Positions 32,560-44,607 of a DNA stretch of 64,000 nt are shown piece by piece. This stretch comes from Bufo bufo. Its lineage: Eukaryota; Chordata; Amphibia; Anura; Bufonidae. The DNA is taken from positions 50,900,338 through 50,964,337 of the forward strand of contig NC_053398.1 of the NCBI RefSeq assembly GCF_905171765.1, read 5' to 3'. The notes under the pieces were generated by a model. That model searched no databases. It saw nothing but the letters and a program-made list of their open reading frames with translations, and was not told the DNA's origin. The position numbers and the translations under genes were made by a program. Position 1 is the first letter of the stretch; each line of letters opens with the position of its first letter.

Positions 32560-33820
32560 ATTTTAATAAAAGTCACAAAGAAAGTTGCATCTCCACATCA
32601 GGTATAACTGTACACTACATTGCACTTGCTACAAATATTTTATTACTGTGTGCCATTTCATAAATTTGGTGCAACCTCACAAAGCAAAGACAAACTTAAA
32701 TCTGACACTGGAAATTATGAATCCCCCCCAAAAATCTTTATACTGTATGGATTAATTATCCATTTTTCCTAGTAATACAGTCCAAATCCCCTGTTTCCCT
32801 TCATGCAACTATACAGCTAAATGATATAATTCTGGCTGCCTGTAGCCACCACTAGGGGGAGTTTATCACTGCAATTAAGCCATCTTCAGGAAACTCACCA
32901 TAGTAATGGCAAAAGGTTGTTAGAAATTTGTCATTTACGGCCTGTTTCACACAGCTTTCCGGCAGGCTGTTTCGGCATAGAATGCAGGGAAGTGGACGGA
33001 CAATCAGTGGTATTTGTCTGGCAGTTTCTCGGCACATTTGCTGGATTGAGGATGGATCAGTAAACGCTAGTGTGCAACTAGCCTAACTCCAGCTGTGTGA
33101 ATGGACATTTGGAGGGAAACTGAGCCCTATCCTTGTGAACCAAATGAATTAGCACAAAATCTTGAACTGATTAAGAAAAAAAAACACGATTCTATTATTC
33201 ACAAAATGGCTCTGAACCAAAGTTCATTACAATACCATCAGCTTTCTCCGGCAATTGTTTTTACGCAGAATACTGTACTTTGTTGAACAAATACACCAAC
33301 CATGCGCAGTGTCTGAATCTGACCATCAGAACGTATTCTGGATTTATAATACTAAATGTATGAATTTTAATATTAAAAATGAAAGCTAAGAAAATATGCT
33401 GAACTACAGTGTGGTCTCTTTTGCTCTGCACATGTTAAAGAGCATTTGTCTGCATGATCAACCCTATTAAACCAGACATACTGCATGGTAGGGTTGATCA
33501 TGCCGATTAAAACGATACATTTCTTTTGTCTTGTGTGTGTTTTGACCTATTGTCTTAATCATGACCTTATCACTGTACTCTGTACACTCACCCCTCCACT
33601 TGTGTGCAGCACAGCAACATTACGAAAGCAGTGCTCCAAGGACTCTGGCTGGCTCCTTGGTGCTTTAACTTGCTCATTTGCATATAAATAAAAACACAGA
33701 TATCTCTGCAGCTGTTCAACAAACAGACAAAAGAAAGTATGCCTTGTTTAATAGGGTCAATTATGCTGATAGATGCTCTTTAAGTGTGTTATTTTGCATA
33801 CTCCTGTGGAACTTGACATG
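32560..33820. other. Non-coding stretch without a recognised feature
   Basis: No domain-bearing frames and no tandem arrays were recognised. 33425-33500 and 33755-33775 share the motif ATGATCAACCCTATTAAAC/TTAATAGGGTCAATTATG in opposite orientation, which suggests an old inverted repeat of about 300 bp. Confidence 0.4.
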
Positions 33821-33822
33821 AA

Positions 33823-34139
33823 GGGCTAATGCACATGAACGTATTTTCTTTACGTGTCCGTTTCATTTTTTTGCAGACCGTATGCAGAAACAATCATTTC
33901 AATGGGTCCGCCAACAAAATGGAAGTTACTTTGTGTGCATTCCATTTCTGTATGTCCGGTCCACAAAAAATAGAAAATTTCCTATTATTGTCCGCATTAC
34001 AGACAAGGATAGGACTGTTCTATTAGGTGCCAGCTGTTCCGTTCCGCAAAATACGGAATGCACACGGAGGTCATCCGTATTTTTTGCGGATCCGTGTTTT
34101 GCCGACTGAAAAATATATAAGGTTGTGTGCATGAGCCCC
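33823..34139. mobile_element. Harbinger-type MITE
   Basis: The ends GGGCTAATGCACATGAACG and, reverse complemented, GGGGCTCATGCACACAACC pair. The interior resembles 5298-5606 closely (shared ATTGTCCGCATTACAGACAA-like and TTCTATTAGG blocks), so these are two copies of one subfamily. The target duplication is not preserved. Confidence 0.7.
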
Positions 34140-34383
34140 AAGTGTGGGTATATTATCGTACTGAAGGTGTTATTTTGAACTTGAATTCAGGCATTTACAT
34201 TTTCCTGTAAATTAGGATTAAGGGGCTGTTAAATTATATTATTGATGGGGGGCGTGGCCTGCACGCTAATGGCGCCGGTCGCTTAGCTCTTCAGCTCCGG
34301 ACCTCATCCGCACAAAGCGGCTCGTAGCAGCATCCAGAGGACCCGATATCAGTTACCTATCACTCCCACTCACACTGACAAGC

Positions 34384-35371
34384 ATGGGGAAGGTACGCAG
34401 ACGCCCGGCCCCGGTCAAACTAACCGTATTATTTGGTAAGCAGAGTCCAGCAGACACAGGCCTCAGAAGCGCTACTCCTCCCTCGTCCTCACCAGGCTCC
34501 AGCGTGGTCGCGCCCGCGGCCTCACCGTGTAATTCAGAGGGGGCTATCAGCGACAGACATGCCAGCTCGCTCCCTACTCACCTGACCGAAGGGGTTATGA
34601 GAGCCCTGCTCGACAACCTGCGCTCCTCTATAAGAGAGGACATGATGGGCCTGCTGAGAGATCTTAAGAAGGACATCAGAGATATTGGGGAATGCACAGC
34701 GCACATGGAAAACAAGATGGCTGAATTTGCCGCGTCTCATAACTCCCTTATAGAAACTCATGAAGCTGTGGAGGAGGACATTAATAAAATCAATGCAAAA
34801 CTGCAGGATCTGGAGGACCGTCATAGACGGAATAAAGTGAGGATCAGAGGCATCCCAGAATCGGTGGAAAATGCTGGACTGGAACCTCTTCTCAAAACAA
34901 CTCCTTCAAGCAGCTTTACCCACCTGCTCTGAAAGAGATCTAATCATTGACCGCATACACAGGGTGCCGAAACCGAAGGGGTTAGATGCAGCTGTACCCT
35001 GGGATGTCATCGCCCGGATTCATTTCTATACAGTGAAGGATTCTTTCCTCCGGGCCCTTAGCCGCGATCCACATCCATCAGCCTTATTCCAGGGCATCTC
35101 CGTCTACGCCGATCTCTCTGCTGCCACGCTGGCCAAAAGACGAGAGTTTGGGCCGGTCACAAAAGTCTTAAGGGAGCATCAAGTGAAATACAGGTGGGGC
35201 TTCCCCGTAAAGCTACTGGGTTCCCATGCTGGAGCTTTGCAAGTCCTCCACAGCCCGCAGGAAGTGGTACGTAAAATTATGCAATGGGGCCTCATCACTG
35301 AAGAACCGCAGCTGACCAGAGGAGGTACTTCGCGACCGGGAAAACTTGCCCAGGAGTGGGACGTCGCCTGA
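34384..35371 (+). pseudogene. LINE ORF1 (L1 RNA-binding protein), one frameshift
   Basis: From ATG at 34384 the product has a basic, Pro/Ser-rich N-terminus. A predicted coiled coil follows (about residues 75-150, with heptads around ECTAHMENKMAEFAASHNSL). The RRM starts at RRNKVRIRGIPE. A single-base frameshift near 34880-34890 moves the frame. It then continues to 35371 with IDRIHRVPKP and the C-terminal domain motif ADLSAATLAKRREF...YRWGFPVKL. These are the landmarks of L1 ORF1p, the trimeric nucleic-acid chaperone of the retrotransposition particle. Because of the shift only a truncated protein could be made. Confidence 0.85.
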
Positions 35372-36236
35372 AGAGAGACTGCGGGGTTCCTGGATCTTTC
35401 TATGCTCAGGTTTAGGGGTGAAGGTCTGGAGGGAAGATGTCTACTCTTACCCCCCACTACTACTCTCCTACTTTTTCTTCACCTGAAAAAGTTGAACTCT
35501 ATTTTTGATGGCATTTTTGGCTAGTTTTTATGTTTCTATCCTTTCTGTGCTCAGCACTTTTCTTTTCCTATGTTTTAATGTTTAATTTTGGTTAATAGGT
35601 GAAGGTGATGCGGGGTCCGCAAATGATGGGCTTCATGATATCCTGCACTGGGTGATTCCTCATTTTTTTTATTAGCAGTATATGTGGGATGAGGAACAAT
35701 GATATGTATATGCCATGGGTCTTAAGGTATTTTCATTGAATGTGATGGGACTGAACTCCCCATACTGTCGCAGACAGCTGTGGGTAGATATTCTACATTC
35801 TAAAAGTGATATAGCCTTCGTTCAGGAGTCACATTTAATGGAGAAAGATGTCAATAGGTGTGTGCACAAGAGATTTCCCAATATATTTCATTCATGCGCA
35901 GTGAAAAAGAGGAAGGCAGGGGTCTTTATCTGCATAGGAGACTCTGTCTCGTTCTCGCTTACTGAATGTATCACAGATACCAAAGGTGGCTATGTTATTT
36001 TGCTCTATGTGATCGGTGGCAGACTCTGCACTCTGGCGTCAATTTACGCTCCCAATATCAGACAGCTGTCCTTCTGTAGACAATTGTTCTAAAAAATTCG
36101 GAAAGTTGAGCAAGGTGACGTAATTATTGGTTGGGATTTTAATATCCCAGTGGATTCAGACTTGGATTTGAAGTCTGTGCACCGTGCGCACAGGGGAGAT
36201 CTGCGGGCCACACTACGCGAATTCCCATATCACGAT

Positions 36237-37075
36237 TGTGGCGAAACCAACCTCACCACTGGGTTTTGGAGGGGCCTGGCTACCAGCCTCTTGCCCCAGG
36301 ATTATGGGCCCTCTCATCAGCCAGGCTTTCTTTTGTTCACAAAGGACTTGTACTAACTTGAACCCCTGGTCTAATTCGTGCCATTTTGGGATGTTAAATG
36401 ACTATGTGTATTGAAAAGGGTGGGACATATACGTTGAGTAGTGAGGTCTGTTCCATTGTCTCTCTGTGTGTATTGGCGATGTCCTTTGTCCTGAGAGATT
36501 ATTGAATCACGTCCCGGTTGTCTCCAGGACAGAGGACATTGTGTATTCTCCTGCCTGTGATGATTGCATCAACCCAGAGTGAGGTAATTGTGTCACGGGC
36601 AGAGGGGAGGATTTTGTGTGGGAGTGTCTGAGTGTATTGTACGTGGTTATTGGCTGTTTTTACAAAACCCTGTGGGTGGTAACCTTGTTGGAAAATGTGT
36701 ATAAATCAATGCTTGTGTGTTCAAATAAAGAGTTCCTGTTTTACCCTTCATCATGTTGAGGCTGGTGTTTGGGTAACTGATCGACACTGGGGATTGCTAT
36801 ACGCTGAAGATTTGCTATACTCCCCTGGCTATAACTACTAGCTCTTGTAAGAGCTGTTCCTGCTCTCTGGATTTAGGAGAGGTTCACCCACTGGAGCCTG
36901 GAGCCTTGTCGTAGGTCCAGGGTGGGTAGGAGATGGCGAGACCTCAACCAAGCTTCGGCGGTTCGTGGGGTCTGCAGCGCTTACGGTGTCAAGTGGAGTG
37001 CTTGGGGACCTCTGGAAGCACTAGGAGCATCTATCAACGGAGGTACCCGGTCGGGGTGCTAGGAGATCCGTTACA
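36237..37075 (+). repeat. 5' LTR of copy 2
   Basis: This 839-bp repeat contains TATAAAT at 36700-36706 and AATAAA at 36724-36729, only about 20 bases apart. Both signals recur in the 3' LTR. It has TG at the start and CA at the end. Differences from 38776-39609 are mostly single bases, plus a small GGAGCCT duplication near 36895. Confidence 0.9.
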
Positions 37076-37096
37076 TTAGTGGCAAGCAGTGGGATG
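37076..37096 (+). promoter_or_regulatory. Primer binding site region of copy 2
   Basis: TTAGTGGCAAGCAGTGGGAT follows the 5' LTR. It aligns with the clearer site of copy 1 (TGGTGGCAGCAGTGGGAT), with one extra base. Priming by tRNA-Leu is inferred. Confidence 0.5.
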
Positions 37097-37196
37097 GCGC
37101 CCTAGTGAGAGGAGAAGCAGCTCGGAGACACCGTTCGTGGATTTACAAAATTGAGGGCAACGCTAGTATCCGTACAGCGCCCCTGGCTACAGCAGA

Positions 37197-38775
37197 ATGG
37201 AATCGGATAGTCTTCAAACAGCGTTCCACTACAAGGAGGAGGATGACCCGGACTGGAGGGATGCAGTCCGGAAAGGCGCCTGGCACGAGGCCCTGGAAGA
37301 TGTACAGCGTCGGCGGGGCAAGTGTCTCCCCAGTGAGGAGCAGCAGTTGCGGATGCGAGTGGCCCTGCGAATGCCCCTTCTGGGAGAGAAGCCCCTGGGT
37401 GAGTGGGTGACAGAACTGGAGAGCCTGGTATGGAAGGAGCTTTGGCTAGACAACGCCTACCAGGCACTCTGGTGGTATGTGATTCGGCACTCCCCCTGGA
37501 TGGCTGAGCACGACAGACCCGAGGGTGGGGATTATGATGGCCCTGGCCTGTAGTTTGAGGCCTTCGCAGAACCGAAGTTCGGAGATGCTGGAGAGTCCCG
37601 GTTCTGAGATATCTATGACTACAGGGAGGCTATGCATGACTGGGCTACAGCGAGAGAGGTGAGAAAGATCTGACATCTCTAGTGTCAAAGGAGTGGGAGC
37701 TGGAGCAGGATTACCAATACCTCTTCAGCTCAATTCGGTCCCAATATACACTGCCAGAGAGCTGGGTGGCAGTCCCAGACCTACAACCCTACAGCTGGGA
37801 AGACCCAACTGAAGTATCCCCTGCTTCAGTACCAGCTACAGAGGTAGGGGACCTCATAGACTGGTCATGGGGGGAAACCCATATGGCAGGTGGAGATGGG
37901 ACCGAGATCTCTCCACTGGCCCTACAGGGATGATGGGCAGTCAGCCCAGATCCCCAACGGCAGCCGGAGTTTCAGGGAGTAGGGACAGTTGGTCCTGCTC
38001 CCCAGTGGCAGTGTACTTTGAAGGGAGAGGAGACAACCGGTCTCTCTCCCCAACCACAGGGGACAGCACCCCTAACTCCAATGATGCAGATGGGACCGCC
38101 GTCTCTGCACCAGGCCTACCGGGATGCTGGACGGCCGGTACAGAGTCCCCACCAACCCCGCAGGAATGCCAGGAAGAGGAGGTAAGCGATCCCTCCTCTC
38201 CCCAGCTGATCTGCAACAAGGTCCTGGGGGTAGGATTCCCTGACCCCATCCCAGCGGAAGAGCTGGCATCTGGGCAGAGCTCAGTTGGCCTCTGCCCTCC
38301 TCTATCCTCTTCTCCAGAGGCTGACTCCACACCGGCTTCCCCAGCAGAAGAGCTGGCATCTGGGCAGAACACAGTTGGCCTCTGCCCTCCTCTATCCTCT
38401 TCTCCAGAGGCTGACTCCACACAGGCTTCCCCAGCGGAAGAGCGGGCATCGGGGCAGAACACAGTTGGCCTCTGCCCTCCCCTATCCTCTTCTCCAGAGC
38501 CGGACTTCCCACAGGCTACCCTAGCGGAAGAGCTGGCATCTGGGCAGAGCGCAGTCGGCCTCTGTCCACCAAGTACCTACAGCTCCAAGCTAGAGAACAA
38601 CAAGGAAGCAAGGAGTAGCAGATGCCCCCTCAACAGCTGGGGACATACAGAACAGAGCCAGGCCCCAAAATTCAACAGGTCCAGTATTGGGTTGTGGGTG
38701 GACTGCCAGACTAACTCAGATACCGACCGGCGTGAGGTCAGGTATCTGTTTAGTCTTCCCTGGGAGGGGGAGATG
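37197..38775 (+). pseudogene. Gag-like single frame of copy 2, broken
   Basis: ATG at 37197 opens a frame with an acidic start and the conserved core CLPSEEQQLRMRVALRMP and LVWKELWLDNAYQALWWYV. A TAG at 37551 and a TGA near 37605 interrupt it where copy 1 is open, the latter at a Trp codon. Small shifts follow around 37660-37690. From about 37867 the frame is open to the LTR and contains four tandem copies of a 30-residue unit headed by AEELASGQ...VGLCPP (about 38250-38570). No zinc knuckle, protease or polymerase motif was seen. The function is not recognised. It is called gag-like by position only. Confidence 0.6.
38758..38775 (+). promoter_or_regulatory. Polypurine tract of copy 2
   Basis: CCCTGGGAGGGGGAGATG abuts the 3' LTR. 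The purine run GGGAGGGGGAGA is the expected plus-strand primer. Confidence 0.75.
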
Positions 38776-39609
38776 TGTGGTGAAACCAACCTCGCCACTG
38801 GGTTTTGGAGGGGCCTGGCTACCAGCCTCTTGCCCCAGGATTATGGGCCCTCTCATCAGCCAGGCTTCCTTTGTTTACAAAGGACTTGTACTAACTTGAA
38901 CCCCTGGTCTAATTCGTGCCATTTTGGGATGTTAAATGACTATGTGTATTGAAAAGGGTGGGACATTGTATACGTTGAGTAGTGAGGTCTGTTCCATTGT
39001 CTCTCTGTGTGTATTGGCGATGTCCTTTGTCCTGAGAGATTATTGAATTACATCTTGGTTGTCTCCAGGACAGAGGACATTGTGTATTCTCCTGCCTGTG
39101 ATGATTGCATCATCCCAGAGTAAGGTAATTGTGTCACGGGCAGAGGGGAGGATTTTGTGTGGGAGTGTCTGAGTGTATTGTACGTGGTTATTGGCTGTTT
39201 TTACAAAACCCTGTGGGTGGTAACCTTGTTGGAAAATGTGTATAAATCAATGCTTGTGTGTTCAAATAAAGAGTTCCTGTTTTACCCTTCATCATGTTGA
39301 GGCTGGTGTTTGGATAACTGATCGACACTGGGGATTGCTATACGCTGAAGATTTGCTATACTCCCCTGGCTATAACTACTAGCTCTTGTAAGAGCTGTTC
39401 CTGCTCTCTGGATTTAGGAGAGGTTCACCAACTGGAGCCTTGTCGTAGGTCCAGGGTGGGTAGGAGATGGCGAGACCTCAACCAAGCTTCGGCGGTCCGT
39501 GGGGTCTGCAGCGCTTACGGTGTCAAGTGGAGTGCTTGGGGACCTCTGGAAGCACTAGGAGCATCTATCAACGGAGGTACCCGGTCGGGGTGCTAGGAGA
39601 TCCGTTACA
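38776..39609 (+). repeat. 3' LTR of copy 2
   Basis: This 834-bp repeat is the partner of 36237-37075, with the same TATAAAT and AATAAA signals (about 39239 and 39263) and the same TTACA end followed by the ACGAT duplication. Confidence 0.9.
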
Positions 39610-42600
39610 ACGATATATGGCGGTATCAGCATGGGGGGAGCGAGATTATACCTATATCTCTTCTGCGCATAATCGCGGAATGACTACTTTTTAGTGTCTA
39701 GTAGCTTGCTAACTAGCATTGAGAGGTCTGACATTGGGAGCGCCTCGTGGTCCGATCATGCGCCAATCAGCCTGGTAATATTAGAAGGCGTCCCAAATAT
39801 CCCGCCCCCGCAGTGGCAGATGAATTCATATCTTCTCAAATGTCCAGACAGGGTGCAGAGTTTGTCCACTGTACTGCAGGAATTCATGGGCCACAATGAT
39901 CAGCCAGACATCAGTACTGAGTTGTTATGGCGGTCGCATAAAGCCTATATGAGGGGCATATTATTGCAAATGTCGTCTCGGCTTAAAAAAAAGAGGGATG
40001 GCGAAATAAAAGAGGCCATGGCCAAATTAAGAGAAGCAGAAAAGGAGCACAAATTGCGTATGTCCAAGGCTACCATAGAGAATCTTCAAGTGTGTAGATC
40101 CCAGTTGAGGTCCCTTTTGTTATATCGCCACGAACTTAGTATGCAGCATATCAAATCTCAATTCTATCACACAGAAGATAGAGCAGGGGCCATGCTGGCT
40201 CGCAGATTGAAGCGTAGACAGGCGGAATCAAGAATTGATAGACTGAATTATGCTAATAAGCTAATCACTCATCCTCAAGATATCACTGACGCATTTGCTT
40301 CCTATTATGCTTCTCTATATATGCTAAGCTTGGATAATGCCACCCCACAGCCTACCCCAGCTGGTATAGCGGATTTTCTAGATTCACTTAAACTTCCCTC
40401 CCTGTCTGACGAGGATGTGAATATTTTAAACCAGCCCATCACTGCCGCAGAAATTCTGAAGGTCATTAAATCTACCCCTGTTAATAAGGCACCTGGCCCT
40501 GACGGGATTCCTGTTGAATATTATAAATCTTTCAGCCAGATATTATTACCAGTTATGGAAAAACTATACTCCACCTTTATGGCCACTGGAGTGATACCCA
40601 CGGAAATGCTTTCTGCAACGATTGTAACATTGCCAAAACCGGGAAAACCACCCACAGCCCCAGAGAATTTTGGACCAATATCTTTGCTCAACGCGGATTT
40701 AAGTCTTTGCCAAATTACTTGACGCCCGCATCAAAAACTTCCTCCCTTCCCTGATCTCCAATGATCAAGTAGGATTCATACCGGGTAGACAATGTAGGGA
40801 TGGAACCAGACGTATGATCAACCTGTTACAAATAGCGGAATGGTCCAGGGCCCCCACGATTTTTGTATCCTTAGATGCTGAAAAAGCTTTTGATAGGGTC
40901 CATTGGGGCTTCCTGGACCAGGTCCTCCAAAAATTTGGATTCAGAGGGCAGATTTTGCAGGCTATCACCAGGTTGTACTCCAGTGCATTGGCTAAAGTCC
41001 TGGCCTCTGGCTTTTTATCTAAGTCCTTTGCGATCTCCAACGGTACCAGACAGGGGTGCCCGTTGTCCCCCCTCATTTTTGCCATGGTCATGGAACCACT
41101 GGCTGAGGCGATTAGGTCGTGAGGAGGGATAGCGGGGATCCAAGTGGGAGACCAGACCCATGTCATCGGACTCTATGCTGATGATGTCATATTATCGCTA
41201 ACAGACCCCATAAAGTTGCTGCATGAGGTGGACGGAGTAAACGCCCATTTCTCGCAGGTCTCGTATTATAAACTCAATGTCTCCAAGACTAATGTCCTTC
41301 CAGTAAATGTTCCTGACACGCTTAAAAAGGATATATGCAACTCTTTTCAGTACTCTTGGAAAGAGGACTCAATAACTTACTTAGGGATCGAACTCGCTAC
41401 CCCGATTGGTAGGCTGGTCTCCACAAATATTACATCTTTAAGATCAGAGATTATGGAGGATTATGCTAAATACGCTCAAGTACAGCTTTCCTGGATCGCG
41501 AAAATTAATACTACTAAGATGATGAACCTCCCAAAAATTCTGTATACTTTTGGCTGCATCCCTCTCACTATACCACGGAAGTCAATAGAGCAACTCCAAA
41601 CGGACATGCTTCGCTTTATATGGGGTAATTCTCATCCTAGGGTAGCAAAAAAGCCGTTACACCCTCCCATTCGGCTAGGAGGCCTAGGGGTTCCTGACCT
41701 TCAGAATTATTACTTAGCAATCCTTTTAGATCAGGCTGTGAACTGGTGGCGCCCAAGGGCGCAACATCGATGGTTATCCATTGAGGAACATTTCGATAAT
41801 AGAAAGCAACTGAAGGCGATGTTAGCTGCATACGAGATAAAACAATAATCTTTCCCTTTTAAGCTAGGGACCATGCAGAGGACTTTTATGGCCTGGGTTA
41901 ATTTCTATAAACATAAGGCACACGTCTTTTTAGATTTTAGGGAACTTCTGCTGTCATCCCTAGAACATCACATCCCGTGGCTCAACCTCTCAAAGTGAAT
42001 AGATCACGGAATAACTACATTAGGGTGCCTATATAATGGCTCGTTAATGGTAGACTTTGAAACTTTACGTTCTAAATATGCCTTACCAAATTCCTTCTTT
42101 CATCAATATCTGCAGATCCGTCACCTCCTTAGCTTGATGGAATTAAAACCTGTCTCGAACCTGGAGGACCCCATATACAAAATACTTAAAAATGGCACTG
42201 CGCATCTCTCTCGAATCTCTACATGGTACTCCACACTTATCGCACAGGGCGACAATGGAAAACTGCCTTTTATGACAAGGTGGGAGGCTGAACTGGGGAG
42301 CGAATACCCGCTTTCTGCCTGGAAAGAGGCAATGTATTGGTATGTGAAAAGCTATAGATGCATTAATCATACAGAGCAAAGCAGAAAGATACAACTCCGC
42401 TGGTATTTGAACCCGGACAGGCTGTCCCACCTTGTACGGGATATTCCCCCCTTTGTTGGAGAGGATGTGGCAGTCTTGGCACCCCTCTGCATATGTGGTG
42501 GCATTGTCCGTCGGTAGCCAATCTCTGGGCGCAGGTATCTAAGCTGATGCGCGAGGTGACGGATGTGCAGATAGAGTTGAGGCTAGAATTGGCCATTCTA

Positions 42601-42844
42601 GGCATGGGCCTGGCTGATGTCCCGCAGACAGCCAGATGGAGCTCACATCTTATTCGCGGATAAAAAAGTTATAGCGCGACAGTGGAAGTTGGCACTGACC
42701 CCAACAATCGCTGAAATTACGCAGCTGGTTAATTATCAAATGCAGTGTGAGCTAGCATTTACTCCATCAATGTATGGCAGTATACAAACGCACAATAGAT
42801 GGCTTGGGTGCTGTCAAGCTCTTATACTACACCTCTCTCATTGA

Positions 42845-43400
42845 GTGCACTCTAGGAAGCCCCCCCCCCCCCCCCATTCATGGCTCTCCCATACTCACTA
42901 GTGCTTGAGAATCATGTAACTATGTAACTATGTCATGTACTCTCTCAATGGCGTCAGAAGTGCTTTGGGGCCCTTACATCACCTTTGGTTGTTTTTATTA
43001 TTTGTTTTCCTTTTTGTTCTGTGTATGGTCACCTTGTCTATGGCTATACATCTGCTGAGACTATACTCAGTATACACACGCGTATATTGGGCGCACATAG
43101 AAACAGGTGAACTAAAATGTCAGGTTGGCAGCATCCAAGCGGATGCCCTGATGGTTACTCGCGATGCGCTTAGCGGATGTATATAAGTTCATAGATCTGT
43201 AACATGCATTGCGTGCTCACCCCCTATTTCCTTCTATATATTTGTATAGCCATGTTATTATGATGTGCCATACCTTGCCGGTCACACTGGTTATGTGTGT
43301 TTTTCTTTGTATTGTTTTTCACTGAATCTGTTTTTTTAACATGCAGATTGTAAAGCTTGTCTCTTTAAAACAATAAAAATGTATTGTTTAAAAAAAAAAA
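42845..43400 (+). other. LINE 3' UTR and poly(A)
   Basis: This is non-coding sequence after ORF2 with a C-run at 42861-42873. Near the end it has TTTAAAACAATAAAAATG and a terminal A-run, consistent with a LINE tail. Confidence 0.75.
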
Positions 43401-43680
43401 TAGAGGGGTCCAACACTCAGTGGAAATAAATGGCCAAGCACACTTCCCCCTGCTATAACAGGTGATCACTGCAGCAACCAGCCAGCTCTGTTTTATTTTA
43501 TTTTTTTTAATATTTATTTTTATTGAGTTTTATAAATATACAAAAACTAAATATGGAGGACTAGCTAGTCGCCATTCCGTACAGACATCAAATGCAGGAT
43601 CTCAATCATGGGTAACATAAACAATGGTAACCAAAACAGATAAAGAAAAGGCCCCCACAGAAACTCCCCCCTCTTTCTTA

Positions 43681-44151
43681 GGGCTCATGCACATGACAGT
43701 ATGGCTTTTTCAGTGTTTTGCGGTCCGTTTTTTACGGATCCGTTGTTCCGTTTTTTTGTTTCCGTTGTGTTTCCATTTCCTTTCCGTTTTTCCGTATGCT
43801 ATATACAGTATACAGTAATTACATAGAAAAAATTGGGCTGGGCATAACATTTTCAATACATGGTTCAGCAAAAACGGAACGGATACGGAAGACATACGGA
43901 TGCATTTCCGTATGTGTTCCGTTTTTTTTGCGGACCCATTGACTTGAATGGAGCCAAGCACCGTGATTTGCGGACAAGAATAGGACATGTTCTATCTTTT
44001 CACGGTACGGAAATACGGAAATACTGAAACGGAATGCACACGGAGACACTTCAGTATTTTTTGCTGAACCATTGAAATGAATGGTTCAGTATACTGAACT
44101 CAAAAAACAGCTAGTATACTGAACGCAAAATACTGTCGTGTGCATGAGCCC
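43681..44151. mobile_element. Harbinger-type MITE, 471 bp
   Basis: The ends GGGCTCATGCACATGACAG and, reverse complemented, GGGCTCATGCACACGACAG are inverted mates. TTA lies at 43678-43680 and 44152-44154. The central part folds back around TTGACTTGAATGGAGCC and ACCATTGAAATGAATGGT. Confidence 0.85.
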
Positions 44152-44607
44152 TTAGGGCTGTTTGTCTAGCTGTTTGCATCCTACTTTTTACTTTCACTTT
44201 GTGCCTGTCATCTAATAAGGCTACTTTCACACTTGCGGCTGAGTGATCCGGCAAGCAGTTCCATCGCCGGAATTGCTTGCCTGCTGGATCCGTCAATTAC
44301 CGGATATTTTTCATGCAATGGATCCGTCGTTCCGTCAACGGAAATTCAAGCCGGATTCGTCAATCCGTTGCATACCGTAGACACTTTTTGACGGATCCGT
44401 CGTAATAGCGGATCTGTCTGTTCCGCTTGCTTCCGTTTTTAAACGGAAAGACGGATCCGGTATTCAAATTTTAGAGATAAAAAATGCAATCTGTTAAGCA
44501 AATACTACAGTGGCTATAAAAGACAACCGAAGGTCACTTAGTCACTTACCACTCAGAAGTTCCTTCTGCAGATTGCAAAGATGATGCCGACCATATTCGT
44601 TTTGGAT

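Larger units (their letters stand above)
36237..39609 (+). mobile_element. LTR retroelement, gag-like frame only (copy 2), inside the LINE
   Basis: This element is 3373 bp, bounded by TGTGG...TTACA LTRs of 839 and 834 bp and an exact 5-bp duplication, ACGAT, at 36232-36236 and 39610-39614. The LINE endonuclease frame is continuous across the junction once the insertion is set aside. The LTRs differ at roughly 15-20 sites, so the insertion is fairly young. The interior of 1.7 kb encodes one frame and no pol. It is related to the - strand element at 5732-8738. Confidence 0.95.
35715..42844 (+). pseudogene. LINE ORF2 (endonuclease-reverse transcriptase), interrupted
   Basis: It starts 343 bases after ORF1. 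The APE endonuclease lies in 35715-36231 (NVMGLN, QESH with the catalytic Glu, YAPN, then WDFN) and resumes after the insertion at 39610 (SDHAP near 39755). Reverse transcriptase follows, with NKAPGPDGIP (about 40490), FVSLDAEKAFDRVHW (40860), RQGCPLSPLIF (41050) and YADD (41175). The C-terminal region runs to about 42844. Breaks are a TAA at 36090, the LTR element at 36237-39609, single-base losses near 39690 and 40704, a TGA at 41120 and stops and shifts after 41848. The native protein would nick target DNA and reverse-transcribe the LINE RNA. This copy cannot. Confidence 0.9.
34246..43400 (+). mobile_element. L1-type LINE, near full length, split by an LTR element
   Basis: The element begins with a G-rich GGGGGCGTGGCC leader and has two ORFs in the L1 order. 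It ends in a 3' UTR with CAATAAAAATG and a poly(A) run (about 43388-43400). Excluding the 3.4 kb LTR insertion and its duplicated ACGAT, it is about 5.8 kb, the normal size of vertebrate L1 elements. Each ORF has a few single-base breaks, so it is recently dead rather than ancient. The flanking duplication could not be defined. Confidence 0.85.

Noticed and set aside
36150..39200. LTR-spanning frames read as host proteins (for example the frame 37867-38952 running into the LTR)
   Set aside because: The frame crosses the boundary into the 3' LTR. It belongs to the gag-like region, and its last part is LTR sequence.
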